A stretch of DNA of 64,000 nt from Isosphaeraceae bacterium EP7 (GTDB lineage Bacteria; Planctomycetota; Planctomycetia; Isosphaerales; Isosphaeraceae): NCBI GenBank assembly GCA_038400315.1, contig CP151667.1, forward strand, positions 2,243,174 to 2,307,173. Direction: 5' to 3'. The position numbers were made by a program, and so were the translations under genes. The notes beneath the pieces were generated by a model. It saw only the letters and a program-made list of their open reading frames with translations, searched no databases and was not told the DNA's origin. This document shows, one piece after another, positions 9,212 through 17,842 of the stretch; position 1 is the first letter of the stretch, and every line of letters starts with the position of its first letter.

Positions 9212-10914
9212 TGCGCGACTTGCCGTTGGTAGCATGGACGAGGATGGTCGGCCGCGGTTCTCGGGCCGAAGGGCTCGCGGCGGCATTCTTGCTCGTCGCC
9301 GCTCTCGTCATCGTCATCGGTTGGCCCCTGCTGGCGACGATCCTGGCCGCATGGGAAGGTGACGCCGGACCATCGGGGGGCCTCATCGATGCGGCGATGG
9401 CCGGCGGCGTGGCGCGCCCGCTCGGACTGGCCATCACGACCCTGAAGCTTGTTGCGCTGGCGGAGCTTGTCGCGCTGCCCGCGGGCATTGCGCTGGCGCT
9501 CGTCCTGGCACGCACCGACGCCCTGGGAGGTCGGGCCTCGCGGGCCGCCCTGGCGATGGCGGCGTTCGTGCCGATGCCGCTGCATGCGGCGGCCTGGCTG
9601 GGTTCGTTCGGCAACATGGGCCGTTCGCAAGCCTTCGGCCTGCCGCCGCTCCTGGTCGGCCTGCCTGGCGCCGCGATCGTGCACGGACTGGCGGCGTTGC
9701 CCTGGGCGGCCCTGCTCGTGGGCATCGGCCTGAGGTCGGTCGAACCCGAGCTTGAAGATGCGGCGTTGCTCGACCTGCCCGCGTGGCGGGTCGCTGTTGG
9801 CCTGGGATTGCGCCGGAGCCTGGGGGCGATCGCGACGGCGGCGCTCGCGGTGGCGGTGCTCACGGCCGGCGACATGACGGTGACGGACCTGCTCCAGATT
9901 CGGACTTATGCTGAAGAAGCGTATGTACAGTACGGCGTGGGCAACGGCCCGGGCGCAGCGGCGACGGTTGCCCTGCCGCCGCTGCTGGTGCTCGGCACCC
10001 TGATCGCGGGGGGGGCCCGTTGGCTGTCCACCGCCGACCCCGCGCGTCGGTCTTCGGGGCGGGCGCGCACCTGGGAACTCGGCCGCGGGCGCCTGCCCAT
10101 CGGCGTCGCGGCCGCGACGCTGGCCTGCGGGCTGCTTGCCGTGCCGGTGGCGGGCCTCGCCTGGCGGGCGGGCAGGGTGGGGGGGGTGGCCGCTCGGGGG
10201 ATCGCCCCGCACTGGTCGATCGGCGGGTTCCTGGGGACGATCCGGCGGGCCTGGTCGACGATCGCCTGGCCGATGGCCGAGAGCGCCACCTGGGGGGCAA
10301 TCGCCGCGACAATCATCGTCTGTCTCGCCTGGTCGCTCGCCTGGAAAGGGCGCAACGGAGGCCCCTGGGCCTGGGTCGCGGCGGGCGCGGCGGCCCTCTC
10401 GCTGGCCGTGCCCGGGCCGGTCGCGGGCATGGCCCTGGTCCTCGCCTACCGAGACGTCCCGCCGATCTATGACACCTCGGCGAATCTCGTCATCGCGTAT
10501 GTCTTGCGGGCCTGGCCCTACGCACTCCTCGTCCTCTGGCCGGCCATGCGATCGATCCCACGAGCCTACCTCGACGCCGCCGAACTCGACGGCTGCACGC
10601 CGCCTGGGGTCATCACGCATGTGGCCCTGCCGATGACCCGGGCCGCCACGGTCGCGGCGTGGGGGGTCGCGTTCCTGCTCTCGGTGGGGGAGCTGCCCGC
10701 GGCGAATTGCGTCTACCGCCCCGGCACGTCGATCGCTTCGGTCGTCATCTGGGGGCTGCTGCACACGGGGGTCGAGAGCCACCTCGCGGGCGTTGTCCTG
10801 GTGCTGCTGGGGGTGGTGGGCGTCTCGGGCCTTGTCGTCGCCCGCCTGATCTCGGCGGCGTACGGCTCGCGCAACGGGTCCGCGCTCAGAGGCTCGGGTT
10901 GGAGAATTCCTTGA
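9211..10914 (+). CDS. fused double-domain ABC transporter permease (Fe3+/thiamine/spermidine type)
   Basis: A 567-residue integral membrane protein made of two permease modules of the binding-protein-dependent family. Two EAA-type loops are visible: 'SVEPELEDAALLDLPAWRV' in the first half and 'SIPRAYLDAAELDGCTPPG' in the second. The two-module layout is that of FbpB-like iron permeases. No ATPase or binding protein is adjacent, so those subunits must lie elsewhere. It overlaps the isomerase stop (TGATG at 9209-9213) and its own 3' end overlaps the opposing oxidoreductase gene by 29 bp. The substrate is unknown; the context hints at a sugar or cyclitol but the family favours iron. Confidence 0.82.
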   Translation: MRDLPLVAWTRMVGRGSRAEGLAAAFLLVAALVIVIGWPLLATILAAWEGDAGPSGGLIDAAMAGGVARPLGLAITTLKLVALAELVALPAGIALALVLARTDALGGRASRAALAMAAFVPMPLHAAAWLGSFGNMGRSQAFGLPPLLVGLPGAAIVHGLAALPWAALLVGIGLRSVEPELEDAALLDLPAWRVAVGLGLRRSLGAIATAALAVAVLTAGDMTVTDLLQIRTYAEEAYVQYGVGNGPGAAATVALPPLLVLGTLIAGGARWLSTADPARRSSGRARTWELGRGRLPIGVAAATLACGLLAVPVAGLAWRAGRVGGVAARGIAPHWSIGGFLGTIRRAWSTIAWPMAESATWGAIAATIIVCLAWSLAWKGRNGGPWAWVAAGAAALSLAVPGPVAGMALVLAYRDVPPIYDTSANLVIAYVLRAWPYALLVLWPAMRSIPRAYLDAAELDGCTPPGVITHVALPMTRAATVAAWGVAFLLSVGELPAANCVYRPGTSIASVVIWGLLHTGVESHLAGVVLVLLGVVGVSGLVVARLISAAYGSRNGSALRGSGWRIP

Positions 10915-11953
10915 GCGGCAGGTCCACCGGACCCTGGTGCCGGGAGCTGCGTGCGACGGCCTCGGTGAACTGCATATACCGGACGCCGGTGGCGAACGTC
11001 GTGTGCGTCACAGGGCGTTCTCCGCGAATCGCCGCGACGAAGTCGGACTCGACCTGCCAGCCCCCGCGCAGCTCATCGGGGATCGCGACGGGGGCCAGCT
11101 CGCGCTCCCCCTTGCGGGCCCCTCGAATCTCATCGAGGGCCAGGTCGTAGTCGAGCGTCCCCTCCGAACCATACAGCGTCACCCCCAGCGCGTGGCCATG
11201 CAGGGCCACGCCGCTGAGCCGGTAGACGCCCCGTGATCCGTCTCCGTGCGAGGTCAGCACGTCCACGCTGTCGGGCGTCCCGGCGCGGGCGAGCTTGCCC
11301 GTCTCTTCGTCCCGGCGCTGGGCAATGAAGACGGTCGCATTGGCCAGCACCCGCGTCGCCGGGGTGACCCAGCGCAGGACGGTCTCGTAAAGGATCCCCA
11401 GCTGGAGCATGTTGAAGCCGGAATATTTGGTCTTCTGCCGCCACGAGAGCGGAGTCTGGGGGTCGGCCAGGTCTCCGTGCACCGCCCGTGCATGGACCTC
11501 GCGCAGGGTGCCGAGGTAGCCTTCGGCGATCAGGGCCCGCATCGTGGCGTCGCCAGTCAGGCCGAAGGGGCTGGGCACGATCATGGTGGCCAGGTTCGGG
11601 CTCTCGTGCGCGCGGTCGTACATTCGCTGGGCTTCGCGGGCGTTCATGGCCATGCGGGCCTCGGTCAGCACGTGCTTGCCGGCGTCGAGGGTCGCCAGCG
11701 TGACCGGGCAGTGCAGGTTGGGCCAGGCTGCGACGACGACCGCGTCGACCATCTCGTCGTCGACCAGCGACTCCCAGGTGTCGTGGATGTTCGGGATGTC
11801 GAACTCACGCGCGATCTTCGCGGCGCTCTCGCGCCGTCGATTGCACACGGCCGTCACCCGGACCCCAGGCAAGGCCAGGAAGCCGGGAAGATGCCGGGTC
11901 CGCGCAATCCCCCCTGCGCCCACAATTCCGATCCGGATCACGCCCGAGCCCAT
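10886..11953 (-). CDS. Gfo/Idh/MocA family oxidoreductase lacking the EKP lysine
   Basis: A 355-residue protein with Rossmann motif 'IGIVGAGGIARTRH' at residues 8-21 and the usual C-terminal domain. Where the family normally has Glu-Lys-Pro with the catalytic lysine, this one reads 'GKHVLTEARMAMNA', i.e. Glu98-Ala99-Arg100. It may use another catalytic residue or act as a binding or regulatory protein. The ATG at 11953 follows a purine-rich GAGGGTGG. It is convergent with, and overlaps by 29 bp, the ABC permease gene. Confidence 0.87.
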   Translation of the reverse strand: MGSGVIRIGIVGAGGIARTRHLPGFLALPGVRVTAVCNRRRESAAKIAREFDIPNIHDTWESLVDDEMVDAVVVAAWPNLHCPVTLATLDAGKHVLTEARMAMNAREAQRMYDRAHESPNLATMIVPSPFGLTGDATMRALIAEGYLGTLREVHARAVHGDLADPQTPLSWRQKTKYSGFNMLQLGILYETVLRWVTPATRVLANATVFIAQRRDEETGKLARAGTPDSVDVLTSHGDGSRGVYRLSGVALHGHALGVTLYGSEGTLDYDLALDEIRGARKGERELAPVAIPDELRGGWQVESDFVAAIRGERPVTHTTFATGVRYMQFTEAVARSSRHQGPVDLPLKEFSNPSL

Positions 11954-12128
11954 GCCATCCCACCCTCAACGGGGAACTCCGCCCCTTGCAGAGCCCATGA
12001 TAGGCCGGGGCGGGCCCCGCCGTCCAAGCAAGGTTGGTGAAACCTCGGCGCGCCCGCTACGATAAGGCCGAACGTCCCGCCCCGGAACTCCCTCCCGCAC
12101 CGCCTCACTCTCCACGCGGAGCCCGCCC

Positions 12129-12626
12129 ATGCGTCGTCTCAACCTGCCAGCGTCCGTCGCGGCCATCGTCCTCGTCGCCGCCTCAGCCTCCGCCCGCGCG
12201 GAGCATGCCAAGGTCCACCTGGAAGTTTCCGCCCCCGGAGTCCAGGAAGTCGCCTTCGTCGACCAGACCCCGCCGGAATACGGCAAGAACCCCCGGCCCG
12301 TCCTGAAGGTGAAGGCCGGCGACCCGATCAAGGTCATGTGGACCTTCGAGAACATCTACCCGCACAAGACCCTCGAAAACGTGGTCGTCCATTTCTTCGT
12401 CGCCCGCCAGGACAAGGTCGGCCAGAAGCCCCTTCCCAGGCTGGACGACGACGTGCTCCACGAGTCGGCCTTCGACATGGACTTCAAGCCCGGACGCAAG
12501 GCCGGCTCACGCATGACGCTCCGCATCGACACCCCCGGCGTCTACCTCGTGCGCGCCGAGAGCAAGGAAACCCAGAGCGACCACGAGCACTTCGCGGCCA
12601 TCGACCTCGTCGTCGAGAAGCCCTGA
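12129..12626 (+). CDS. secreted protein of unknown function
   Basis: A 165-residue protein with a clear signal peptide (residues 1-24, basic start then 'AAIVLVAASASARA'). The mature part is a beta-rich domain with 'VKAGDPIKVMWTFEN' and 'RIDTPGVYLVRAES', resembling immunoglobulin-like or cupredoxin-like sandwiches, but no metal-ligand pattern is evident. I do not recognise a named family. It lies 54 bp upstream of an alpha/beta hydrolase and could share a transcript with it. Confidence 0.75.
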   Translation: MRRLNLPASVAAIVLVAASASARAEHAKVHLEVSAPGVQEVAFVDQTPPEYGKNPRPVLKVKAGDPIKVMWTFENIYPHKTLENVVVHFFVARQDKVGQKPLPRLDDDVLHESAFDMDFKPGRKAGSRMTLRIDTPGVYLVRAESKETQSDHEHFAAIDLVVEKP

Positions 12627-12680
12627 ACGAGCCGCCGCCAATCCTTCGCACCCGAAGCCCAGGCACGGAACCAGTCGACC

Positions 12681-13562
12681 ATGACGTTTTCATCCCCGGT
12701 CGAAGGATTTCGGCTCGCCTACGACCGCTTCGGCGCCGGCCCGCCCGTCGTCCTGCTCCACGGCTGGCCCGGAGATCGGACCGACTACCGGGCCCTGGCC
12801 CCACTCCTGTCAGACTCGGCCGACGTCATCGTCCCCGACCTCCGCGGCTTCGGCCAGTCCGACAAGCACGTCGCCGAGCCGGAGCTCGCCTATTCGGGTG
12901 CGGCCCAGGCCCGCAGCATCATCGGCCTGATCGAGGAGCTGCGCCTGCGCCCCGCCGTCCTGGCCGGCTACGACGTCGGCAGCTTCGTCGCCCAGACTGT
13001 CGCCAGGCTACGTCCGGACCTGGTTCGTGCCCTGGTGGTCTCGCCCCCGCTGCCTGGAGCCGGCAAGCGGGTCCTCTCCCCGGAGTCGACGCGCGAATTC
13101 TGGTATCCCGCCTTCCATCAGCTCTATCTCGCCGAGATCCTCATCGACGGCAAGCCGCACTCGGTCCGGGCCTACCTGAAATACTTCTGGTCCCACTGGT
13201 CGGGCCCCTGCTACGCGGTCGACCCGGCCCATATCGACCACCTCGTCAACGTCTACTCACCCCCGGGCGCCTTCACGGCCTCCATCGCCTGGTACCGAAC
13301 CTCCTCCAGCCCCGTCGCCGCGTACATCGCCGAGGCCGCCCCGAATCTCGCGAATCGGATCAAAGCCCCGACGACGGTCCTCTGGCAAGAACATGACCCC
13401 ATCTTCCCCACCGAGTGGTCCGATCGCCTCGACGAGTTCTTTGCCGACGTGACCCTGGAAAAGCTCGCCGGTGTCGGCCACTTCACGCCCCTGGAGGCGC
13501 CCGCCAAGTTCGCGGCGGCCATCCAGAAGCGGCTTTCGGCGCCGATGTCCCCGATGAGATGA
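12681..13562 (+). CDS. alpha/beta hydrolase with Asp nucleophile (epoxide hydrolase-like)
   Basis: A 293-residue alpha/beta hydrolase. The oxyanion motif is HGWPG (27-31), the nucleophile elbow is 'GYDVGS' with Asp98 in place of Ser, and 'VGHFTPLEAP' near the C-terminus carries the catalytic His. An Asp nucleophile is the mark of epoxide hydrolases and haloalkane/haloacetate dehalogenases. No signal peptide is present. The substrate cannot be told from sequence. Confidence 0.85.
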   Translation: MTFSSPVEGFRLAYDRFGAGPPVVLLHGWPGDRTDYRALAPLLSDSADVIVPDLRGFGQSDKHVAEPELAYSGAAQARSIIGLIEELRLRPAVLAGYDVGSFVAQTVARLRPDLVRALVVSPPLPGAGKRVLSPESTREFWYPAFHQLYLAEILIDGKPHSVRAYLKYFWSHWSGPCYAVDPAHIDHLVNVYSPPGAFTASIAWYRTSSSPVAAYIAEAAPNLANRIKAPTTVLWQEHDPIFPTEWSDRLDEFFADVTLEKLAGVGHFTPLEAPAKFAAAIQKRLSAPMSPMR

Positions 13563-13727
13563 GATCGGGATGTCAGGCCCGTTCGGGTTGCCTGAAGAGA
13601 GAAGTGATCTCGACAAATCCCGAACTCTGCTGGACATTTCTTTCGTGCAGGGCCTTCAAGGCCGATCGACACAGCGACGACTCAGCTTGAAAAGCTCGGC
13701 CCATCAACGGGAAAGGACTTCCCCGCC

Positions 13728-14696
13728 ATGTCTGATCGGATGGATTCCTCGAAACGTCGCGCGTTCACCCTCATCGAACTTCTTGTCGTCATCTTCATCA
13801 TCGCCATCCTGATCGGCCTCCTGTTACCGGCGGTGCAGGCCGCTCGCGAGTCCGCGCGCAGGCTGAAATGCGCCAACAATTTCAAGCAGATCGGCCTGGC
13901 GATGCATTCTTATCAGGATTTGCATCAGTGCTTCACGCCGGGCTTTGTCTTCGATCCTCCCTCGATTCAACAGGGCTGGGCCTGGGGAACCCTTCTCCTA
14001 CCGGGAATCGAGCAAGGGCCCCTCTACAACTCGATGAACTTCAGGCACCCCGCCTATTCCGAGGTCCAGAGCACGGCAACACTGACGAACGTGGACGACT
14101 ACCTGTGCCCCAGCGGAGGCGGCCCCGGCCCGGTCGACGTTTTTGCATCGACGTCGAACATGCCGTACAAGGACAAGCTGGTTTGCAGTCAGTATGTCGC
14201 ATCGGCGGGCTGGTTCCGGATGTACGAAAAGATCGGCCCGAACCTCAGCAAGATCGCCGCGACGGGCACCGGTGCCTTCTTCATGAACTCCGCGACCTCG
14301 CCGGCGTCGATCCTCGACGGCATGAGTCAGACGTTGATGGTCGGCGAGCGATCGAGGAACGTCTCGGATGCTGCCTGGGCCTCATTCGGCCACACTCCCA
14401 TCCAACTCTACAACAAGCCCGGTTGGCCGACGCAGACGACGGTGTCGAGCGTGTTCCTCGTCCTGGGCAGGACCGGCGGGCCGAAATCCGACTACGAGAA
14501 CGACACCCCGCACCCCGCGATGTTCAACGCCCCGGACGCAGGCCCCGACACCTTCTGGAGCCAGCACCCCGGCGGATGCGGCTTCCTGATGTGCGACGGC
14601 TCGGTCAGGTTCCTCAAGTCGACCATGCAGTTCCCCGTCTTCCAGGCCCTGTCGACACGCTCCGGCGGCGAGATCGTCGACGGCTCGGCTTATTAA
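13728..14696 (+). CDS. DUF1559 protein with prepilin-type N-terminus
   Basis: A 322-residue protein with the type IV prepilin/pseudopilin N-terminus '[19 protein letters not shown]' (residues 10-28), followed by '[14 protein letters not shown]' and the DUF1559 (SBP_bac_10) domain. The C-terminus carries the family's H-X9-DG motif ('[16 protein letters not shown]'). The residue before the Phe is Ala rather than the common Gly. The family is massively expanded in planctomycetes and thought to be surface or pseudopilus-like proteins. ATG 13728 follows AAAGGA. It is a single-gene unit with a 165-bp upstream region that should hold its promoter. Confidence 0.95.
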   Translation: MSDRMDSSKRRAFTLIELLVVIFIIAILIGLLLPAVQAARESARRLKCANNFKQIGLAMHSYQDLHQCFTPGFVFDPPSIQQGWAWGTLLLPGIEQGPLYNSMNFRHPAYSEVQSTATLTNVDDYLCPSGGGPGPVDVFASTSNMPYKDKLVCSQYVASAGWFRMYEKIGPNLSKIAATGTGAFFMNSATSPASILDGMSQTLMVGERSRNVSDAAWASFGHTPIQLYNKPGWPTQTTVSSVFLVLGRTGGPKSDYENDTPHPAMFNAPDAGPDTFWSQHPGGCGFLMCDGSVRFLKSTMQFPVFQALSTRSGGEIVDGSAY

Positions 14697-15299
14697 TCCG
14701 CGCCGCCCTTCTGTGCCGTGAAGCGGCCTCGAATTCATTCCACCCCTGAATGAACCTGATTCTCCCCGGGCGAGATTGGAAGTCTCGCTGCATGCCCTTC
14801 TTGCGAGTCGGGCCGGGACGATGAAAGTTCGAGATCCGCGAACGGCCGGGACCTCACCCCGAGGTGCTCAAGGCCGTTGTCTACACGTTCGGCCGCCAAC
14901 GGTCGAAGCGTGGAATGGATTTCATCGCTCTGCGTCACGCCCAGATCACTCGGGGGCATCGGGAACCTATTCCGGAAGGAGATTGACGATGCCCCCCCAT
15001 GCGGGCGCCGTCAGTCAAGGTAGCCCATGTTTCGATGGGGCCTCGTCGTACGACCCTACGACCTTCGGCGTTCCTAAATAACACCATCATTCACGCTATC
15101 TATTACGAATCAGGGCATTGGACTGCAAAAGATTGCAATTCCATCTCCGAGGCCGAGGAGGCGTGGGACGCAAGGAGAATGGCGGCGTACATGACTTAGT
15201 CTCGACGGCTCGCGACCTTGTTTGCCGAGGATTTAAGGCCGCATCCATGTAGGCTGCGGTCGTAGGGTTCGAGCCCGAGAGCAACTTAGGACCTAGAGC
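14697..15299. other. intergenic region, no supported gene
   Basis: About 600 bp, slightly less GC-rich than its surroundings, particularly around 15060-15200. Short open frames on both strands have no domain or convincing ribosome-binding site. A 'GGTTCGAGCCC' near 15267 looks like a tRNA T-arm, but no acceptor stem or anticodon arm fits it. The right end should contain the promoter of the PEP-CTERM gene. Confidence 0.5.
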
Positions 15300-16079
15300 A
15301 TGGCAAATTGGAAGCGACTCGGCTTGACCGCCTTCACCTTCGTGTCCCTCACGGCGATGAATGCGGCACACGCCGATCTTGTGTTCAGCGGCGCGGGCTC
15401 GAATAACGAGACGGGGAACCAGGTCTCCGGGGCGGCCACCTTCAAGGTCTCCGGTAACATCCTGACCCTGACCCTGACGAACACCACCCTGGGCGGGACG
15501 ACCCTCCGCGGTGACGTCCTTCAGGGCATTGCCTTCAACGTCAATGGGGTCAATCCCACCCTGACTCTGACGACCATCGCCCTGACGAGCCCGGGCAGCA
15601 GCTCGACCGACGACCGGATCTTCACCACGAAGACGGCGGCCAACACGTCCGACCCGTTGAGCGGGTCCTATACCACGGTCCTCGGAGTCAGCCCGGTCGC
15701 CGAGTTCGGCGTGTCGTCCACCGGCTTCGCTGGGGGGTTCAACGCGGGCTCCATCACCCGGGGCACTGGCGGCGCCGATTACGGCATCGTGGCGGCCGGC
15801 ACCTTCCCCCCCGGTTCGGGAAGCAGCAATAGCTTCAACGCGGCCTTCCCTCTCATTCAGGACTCGCTGTCGTTCACGTTCCAGGTGACCGGAAACCTGG
15901 CCGAGTCGCAGTTCGAGGGCGTCAAATTCCTCTTCGGCACCGATGGCACGGGGATCATCAATGCCTCGACCCCCGCGGTTCCCGAGCCCTCCTCCCTCGT
16001 TCTGCTCGGTTCCGCCGGGGCAATCCTGCTCGCCGGCCGTACGGCACGCGGTCGCTATCTCAGCAAATGCAACGCATAA
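15300..16079 (+). CDS. PEP-CTERM sorting domain protein
   Basis: A 259-residue exported protein with a signal peptide (residues 1-25, ending 'AAHA'), a Thr/Ser/Gly/Asn-rich beta-type body, and a C-terminal PEP-CTERM signal: 'VPEPSS', then a hydrophobic helix, then a basic tail 'RTARGR'. Such proteins are cleaved by an exosortase and sent to the envelope or exopolysaccharide matrix; no exosortase is in this window. The tail after the basic cluster is a little long. The role is probably structural. Confidence 0.88.
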   Translation: MANWKRLGLTAFTFVSLTAMNAAHADLVFSGAGSNNETGNQVSGAATFKVSGNILTLTLTNTTLGGTTLRGDVLQGIAFNVNGVNPTLTLTTIALTSPGSSSTDDRIFTTKTAANTSDPLSGSYTTVLGVSPVAEFGVSSTGFAGGFNAGSITRGTGGADYGIVAAGTFPPGSGSSNSFNAAFPLIQDSLSFTFQVTGNLAESQFEGVKFLFGTDGTGIINASTPAVPEPSSLVLLGSAGAILLAGRTARGRYLSKCNA

Positions 16080-16595
16080 GGCTGGCTCTTCAAGCCGTCA
16101 CCGTGCTGACACCGCGGACGACGATCGGCGATCGACCCATCATCTGGGCAACGATCGCCCCGTCGTTCGCGGAATAGGTCGGCAACGACGGCCTTGCTCG
16201 AACCCGAGCCGCGTCTTCGAACTTCTCCAAGGCGATTTGATCGATCTGCCTTGCGAAGTCCCCCCCTCGACGACCGGCTTGGAGAGACCCGGCGATCGGT
16301 GAGAATCCGGTCGTGGACGACGAAGACCTGGCCTCTCGGGACGTCGCCTTCGAGTTCCGCACCCAGGTCAACTCCCGATTGCCCCGTCTACTCTCGGGTG
16401 GCTAACGGGCATCGAATCCCGGAAAGAGCCAGCGAAAACCCCGTCGGAATCTCGCCAATTCAGCCCAACTCACGCGAGATGGTCGCCGGTGGCCGGGTTC
16501 TGAGCCCGGCCAGATCCGGCCGACGATCAACATCGGCTTTCAACGACTTGATCGAGGCGTGGCACCCGATCGGCGCCGACAACGCATCGGCGATC
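16080..16595. other. intergenic region, no supported gene
   Basis: About 515 bp. Frames on both strands (for example 16090-16371 minus and 16194-16604 plus) are open but have no recognisable domain, and the apparent sense shifts frame along the stretch. It could be a decayed gene, but I cannot identify a parent. Confidence 0.4.
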
Positions 16596-17699
16596 TCATT
16601 TTGAAGGCGCGGCATTCGCCCTCTCCGATTCGCGAACGATCGCCGCGAGGGTGAAGCTCGGGCCATCGCCGACGGCGACGATCGCCGATCCCGCCGGGAG
16701 GCCCGAGACGCCCGGTTTCCAGGTTGCGCCGAGGTCGTCGCTGAGTGCCGCGGCCCCCGGAGAAGTCCCCGCGATCACGTTCGGGCCTGCATTGCCGAGG
16801 ACCCAGATCGGCGCATCGTCTGGCACGCCCGGGGCGAGGCGCCAGGTGGCCCCTTCATCTTTTGATTGGTGGATTCCGCCCGGGTTGTGTCCGGCGAGGA
16901 GGGAATGGCCCCGAACCAGGAATCGGAGCGGTGTCACATCCCCCACCCTCTCCCAGTTGCCGCCATCCGCGTTCATGCGGTAGAGCCCATTGTGATACAG
17001 GGCCGCGTAGAGATTCTGCCCCTTCACCGCGAGGTCGAAAACCTGCGGCCTCGCGGGCAATCCCCGACCGAGCGGGGTCCAGGATTCATCTCCAGCCTGG
17101 AGTCTGAACACACCTCCGGAGTCGGTTCCCGCGTACACGACGGAGCCTCGACTCGCCAGCGATCGGATGTGTGGGTCGGTCAGCCCATGCGCGACTCGAC
17201 GCCACGAGCGACCTTCATCCTCGGTGACGAAGACTCCCGCCTTCCTGGTCCCCGCGTAAATGCGACGACCCGCGATCGTCAAGCAAAGGACCGGCGATGC
17301 AGGGGTCTGCTCGCGAGCCGCCCACAGGCGACCCCCATCGAGCGAGATGAAGAGGCCTTCGTCCGTCGCCGCGTAGGCAGTCGTCCCCTCGATGGCGAGT
17401 GCGTGGACCCTGGCGGTGCCGAGGAGCCCCTTCCCGGCACCGGCCCAGGTTCTGCCTGCATCATCGGAACGATAGACGTCGAACGATAAGGCGGCGGCCG
17501 GAGGCCGGATCGCCTTGGGCGGGGTGCACTGCGAGCGGGCCGAACCCGGGCTGATGAGGAACAGGACGACGAACACTGCGTGCCTGAACCGATGGCCTGA
17601 AGGGCAACCCTCGGACAGCCTGAAAGAGTCGCTTTCGGCCGGCTGCACATGAGTCGGATTCGCAGGTTGATCGGATAGCTCGACGGCGTGGTGAGGCAT
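16596..17699 (-). CDS. secreted BNR/Ycf48-like beta-propeller protein
   Basis: The protein holds repeated sialidase-type Asp-box units such as 'SDDAGRTWAGAG', 'SLDGGRLWAA', 'TEDEGRSWRRV', 'SKDEGATWRL' and 'SDDLGATWKPG', giving a six- or seven-bladed beta-propeller. A hydrophobic export segment ('AVFVVLFLISPGSARS') sits about 45 residues from the chosen ATG at 17699, so the real start may be nearer that segment or at an alternative codon; upstream ATG at 17702 and 17780 are in frame. Asp boxes are structural, so enzymatic activity is not implied. It is tail-to-tail with an unannotated stretch and downstream of the FG-GAP gene start. Confidence 0.75.
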   Translation of the reverse strand: MPHHAVELSDQPANPTHVQPAESDSFRLSEGCPSGHRFRHAVFVVLFLISPGSARSQCTPPKAIRPPAAALSFDVYRSDDAGRTWAGAGKGLLGTARVHALAIEGTTAYAATDEGLFISLDGGRLWAAREQTPASPVLCLTIAGRRIYAGTRKAGVFVTEDEGRSWRRVAHGLTDPHIRSLASRGSVVYAGTDSGGVFRLQAGDESWTPLGRGLPARPQVFDLAVKGQNLYAALYHNGLYRMNADGGNWERVGDVTPLRFLVRGHSLLAGHNPGGIHQSKDEGATWRLAPGVPDDAPIWVLGNAGPNVIAGTSPGAAALSDDLGATWKPGVSGLPAGSAIVAVGDGPSFTLAAIVRESERANAAPSK

Positions 17700-17842
17700 C
17701 ATGGGGGGTGAGATCCCCGGGCCAATGTTGACGCCTGAACCCGACCCGACTTCCCGCGAAACTGCGATCGGACGCCACAAGTCAAGGAGGGAGGAGGGTC
17801 GGGACGGCGCGGGGTTCGAGCCGTCCCGACCGATGGACTCGC

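Noticed and set aside
15255-15290. Possible tRNA T-arm ('GGTTCGAGCCC')
   Set aside because: The flanks do not pair into a T stem, and no anticodon or acceptor arm is found.
16090-16604. Transposase or IS remnant after the PEP-CTERM gene
   Set aside because: No terminal inverted repeats, target duplications or recognisable transposase motif.
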